Source of the DNA: Pseudomonadota bacterium
GTDB lineage: Bacteria > Pseudomonadota > Alphaproteobacteria > Rhodobacterales > Rhodobacteraceae
DNA: 6,336 nt
Direction of reading: 5' to 3'
Assembly (NCBI GenBank): GCA_022573605.1
Contig: JACZTQ010000191.1
Span: 1 to 6,336 of the forward strand
Below, piece after piece: positions 5,001 through 6,336 of this stretch. Within the stretch, counting starts at the first letter, position 1. Each line of letters starts with the position of its first letter. A model generated the notes under the pieces. The model saw only the letters and a program-made list of their open reading frames with translations, was not told where the DNA came from and did not search any database. The translations under genes and the position numbers were made by a program.

Positions 5001-5849
5001 ATGCGGATCGCGAACCTTTCTGTCTGGGTGATGGCGGGCGTGGTGTTTCTCTCCGGTGCTCTGGCCGGCCTGTCGGCAATGGCCGGCGAGGTCGCCGGGC
5101 GGCCGGTCGACCGGGAGATGGGCTTCCAGCGGGCGGTGACCGAGGTGATGCACGACATCGTCTGGCTGGACAACTTCCTGCTCTACATCGGCGGGGCGAT
5201 CGTGCTCTTTGTGACCTTGCTGATGCTCTTCGTGATCGTGCGGTTCAACAAGCGGGCCAATCCGGTACCGGCGAGCTTCACCCACAATGCGCCGCTCGAG
5301 ATCGCCTGGACCGCGATCCCGGTGCTGATCCTGGTGATCATCGCGATCCCCTCGCTGCGGCTGCTGTTCCTGCAACTCGAGGTGCCCGAGCCCGACCTGA
5401 CCATCAAGGCGACCGGCAGCCAGTGGTACTGGACCTACGAGTATCCCGACGCGGGCATCGAGTTCGACGCGGTGATGCTGGAGAAGGACGAACTGGCGCA
5501 GTACGGCTACACCGCCGGCGACTTCCTGCTGGCGACCGACACCAGGGTGGTGGTGCCGGTGAACGCCGTCGTCCATGTCCTGGTCACCGGCTCGGACGTG
5601 ATCCATTCCTGGGCGATCCCGTCGTTCGGCTCGAAGATCGACGCGGTGCCGGGACGGCTCAACGAGACCTGGTTCCGGGCCGAGGAGACCGGCATCTTCT
5701 TCGGCCAGTGCTCCGAGCTTTGCGGGATGAACCACAGCTACATGCCGATCGTGGTCGAGGTGGTCAGCCAGCAGGATTACGACGCCTGGGTGCGGACCCA
5801 GCAGGCGATGAACGGGGCCGCGACCACCACGCTGGCCGCGGCCGAGTAG
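5001..5849 (+). CDS. coxB: Cytochrome c oxidase subunit II (aa3 type)
   Basis: Subunit II of the heme-copper oxidase; its periplasmic cupredoxin domain takes electrons from cytochrome c at the dinuclear CuA centre and passes them to heme a in subunit I. The protein has 282 residues. Residues 1-28 look like a signal peptide (cleavage perhaps near SAMA/GE). Transmembrane helices lie at about 59-82 and 103-124, then the cupredoxin domain starts near 130. The aromatic segment QWYWTYEYPD (141-150) is the usual electron-entry region. All CuA ligands are present: H202, C237, E239, C241, H245 and M248, the last five in CSELCGMNHSYM. This CuA set separates it from quinol oxidase subunit II, which lacks it. 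The gene heads a cluster with ctaB directly behind it; ctaG and coxC would be expected beyond the right edge. The CycM-type cytochrome encoded at 1034-1567 is a plausible electron donor. Confidence 0.96.
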   Translation: MRIANLSVWVMAGVVFLSGALAGLSAMAGEVAGRPVDREMGFQRAVTEVMHDIVWLDNFLLYIGGAIVLFVTLLMLFVIVRFNKRANPVPASFTHNAPLEIAWTAIPVLILVIIAIPSLRLLFLQLEVPEPDLTIKATGSQWYWTYEYPDAGIEFDAVMLEKDELAQYGYTAGDFLLATDTRVVVPVNAVVHVLVTGSDVIHSWAIPSFGSKIDAVPGRLNETWFRAEETGIFFGQCSELCGMNHSYMPIVVEVVSQQDYDAWVRTQQAMNGAATTTLAAAE

Positions 5850-5896
5850 GCACCATGGTGGACCGGGGGCTTGCCCGGCGACCGGAGAGTACTGTT

Positions 5897-6336
5897 TTGA
5901 CCGAGATCTCCCCTGCACGGATCGACCTGGCGCGGGTTGCGGAACCGGGGTTGCGCGACTTCGTGCTGCTGCTCAAGCCCCGGGTGATGTCGCTGGTGGT
6001 GTTCACCGCGCTGGCCGGCATGGTGGCCGCCCCGGTCGCGACCCACCCGGCGGTGGCCTTGGCGAGCCTGTTGTGCATCGCCGTCGGGGCCGGGGCGGCG
6101 GGCGCGCTGAACATGTGGTGGGACGCCGATATCGACGCCCGCATGAGCCGCACCCGCAACCGGCCGGTGCCGAGCGGCCTGGTCGCGCCGGGCGAGGCGC
6201 TGGGCTTCGGCCTCGGGCTGTCGCTGATCTCGGTGCTGATGCTGTCGGTGGTCGCCAATCCGCTGGCCGCGGGGCTGCTCGCCTTCACGATCTTTTTCTA
6301 CGCCGTGGTCTACACCATGTGGCTGAAGCGCTCGAC
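5897..6336 (+). CDS. ctaB: Protoheme IX farnesyltransferase (heme O synthase), N-terminal part
   Basis: Integral membrane UbiA-family prenyltransferase that attaches a farnesyl group to heme B to give heme O, the precursor of heme A for the aa3 oxidase. About 146 codons are present of a family near 300, cut by the right edge. LLKPRVMSLVVFTALAGM (25-42) is the conserved first helix. NMWWDADIDARMSRTRNRPVP (72-92) holds the first Asp-rich motif that binds the Mg-prenyl diphosphate (N72, D76, D80) and the TRNRPVPSG block. Hydrophobic segments lie at about 31-48, 52-70, 101-119 and 122-142. The start shown is TTG 5897 with GGAGAG (5884-5889) 7 nt upstream. An in-frame ATG at 5855, five bases after the coxB stop, would add 14 residues but has a poorer ribosome site. 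The 47-bp gap indicates co-transcription with coxB. Confidence 0.93.
   Translation, partial: MTEISPARIDLARVAEPGLRDFVLLLKPRVMSLVVFTALAGMVAAPVATHPAVALASLLCIAVGAGAAGALNMWWDADIDARMSRTRNRPVPSGLVAPGEALGFGLGLSLISVLMLSVVANPLAAGLLAFTIFFYAVVYTMWLKRS

Noticed and set aside
3358..5031. Long open frame on the plus strand (557 codons)
   Set aside because: It is antisense to tldD, whose translation shows every TldD motif. Its protein is Arg/Gly/Ala/His-rich low-complexity sequence typical of a shadow frame in GC-rich DNA.
4911..5918. Minus-strand frame opposite coxB
   Set aside because: Antisense shadow rich in His/Asp/Arg; the plus strand encodes a full CuA domain.

Overview
This 6.3 kb window is GC-rich chromosomal DNA from an alphaproteobacterium, most likely a member of the Rhodobacterales (Paracoccus/Rhodobacter-like). 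The placement rests on gene content and order: a membrane-anchored CycM-type cytochrome c next to a prephenate dehydratase gene, then tldD divergent from coxB-ctaB. Protein similarity was judged by eye, so the genus is inference.

Layout, left to right. (1) 1-813, minus strand: the N-terminal half of a YejA-type oligopeptide-binding protein with a Tat-like signal, running off the left edge. (2) 814-1033: an intergenic gap with a possible terminator and an imperfect 26-bp tandem repeat. (3) 1034-1567, minus: a membrane-anchored cytochrome c (CycM/c552 type). (4) 1568-1708: a short divergent promoter region. (5) 1709-2575, plus: prephenate dehydratase (pheA). (6) 2576-2708: an inverted pair of GTAG-headed REP-like palindromes. 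(7) 2709-3206, plus: a small thermonuclease-family protein in visibly lower-GC DNA. (8) 3207-3369: a second inverted REP pair of different sequence, plus two other hairpins. (9) 3370-4812, minus: tldD, a metalloprotease subunit. (10) 4813-5000: a divergent regulatory gap. (11) 5001-5849, plus: coxB, cytochrome c oxidase subunit II with a complete CuA site. (12) 5897 to the right edge, plus: the first ~146 codons of ctaB, heme O synthase.

Functionally, the two flanks hold respiratory genes. CycM is the usual membrane-bound electron carrier from the bc1 complex to the aa3 oxidase. CoxB accepts those electrons at CuA, and CtaB starts heme A biosynthesis for the same oxidase. TldD (protein/peptide processing), PheA (phenylalanine synthesis) and the YejA-like protein (peptide uptake) are housekeeping or transport genes.

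The unusual part is 2589-3357. A low-GC nuclease gene is bracketed on both sides by inverted pairs of REP-like elements, each with a GTAG head. The two members of the right-hand pair differ by two compensatory base-pair changes that leave the hairpin intact. No transposase (RAYT) is present in the window, so any mobility would have to be supplied in trans. No CRISPR array, tRNA, rRNA or insertion-sequence transposase was seen.
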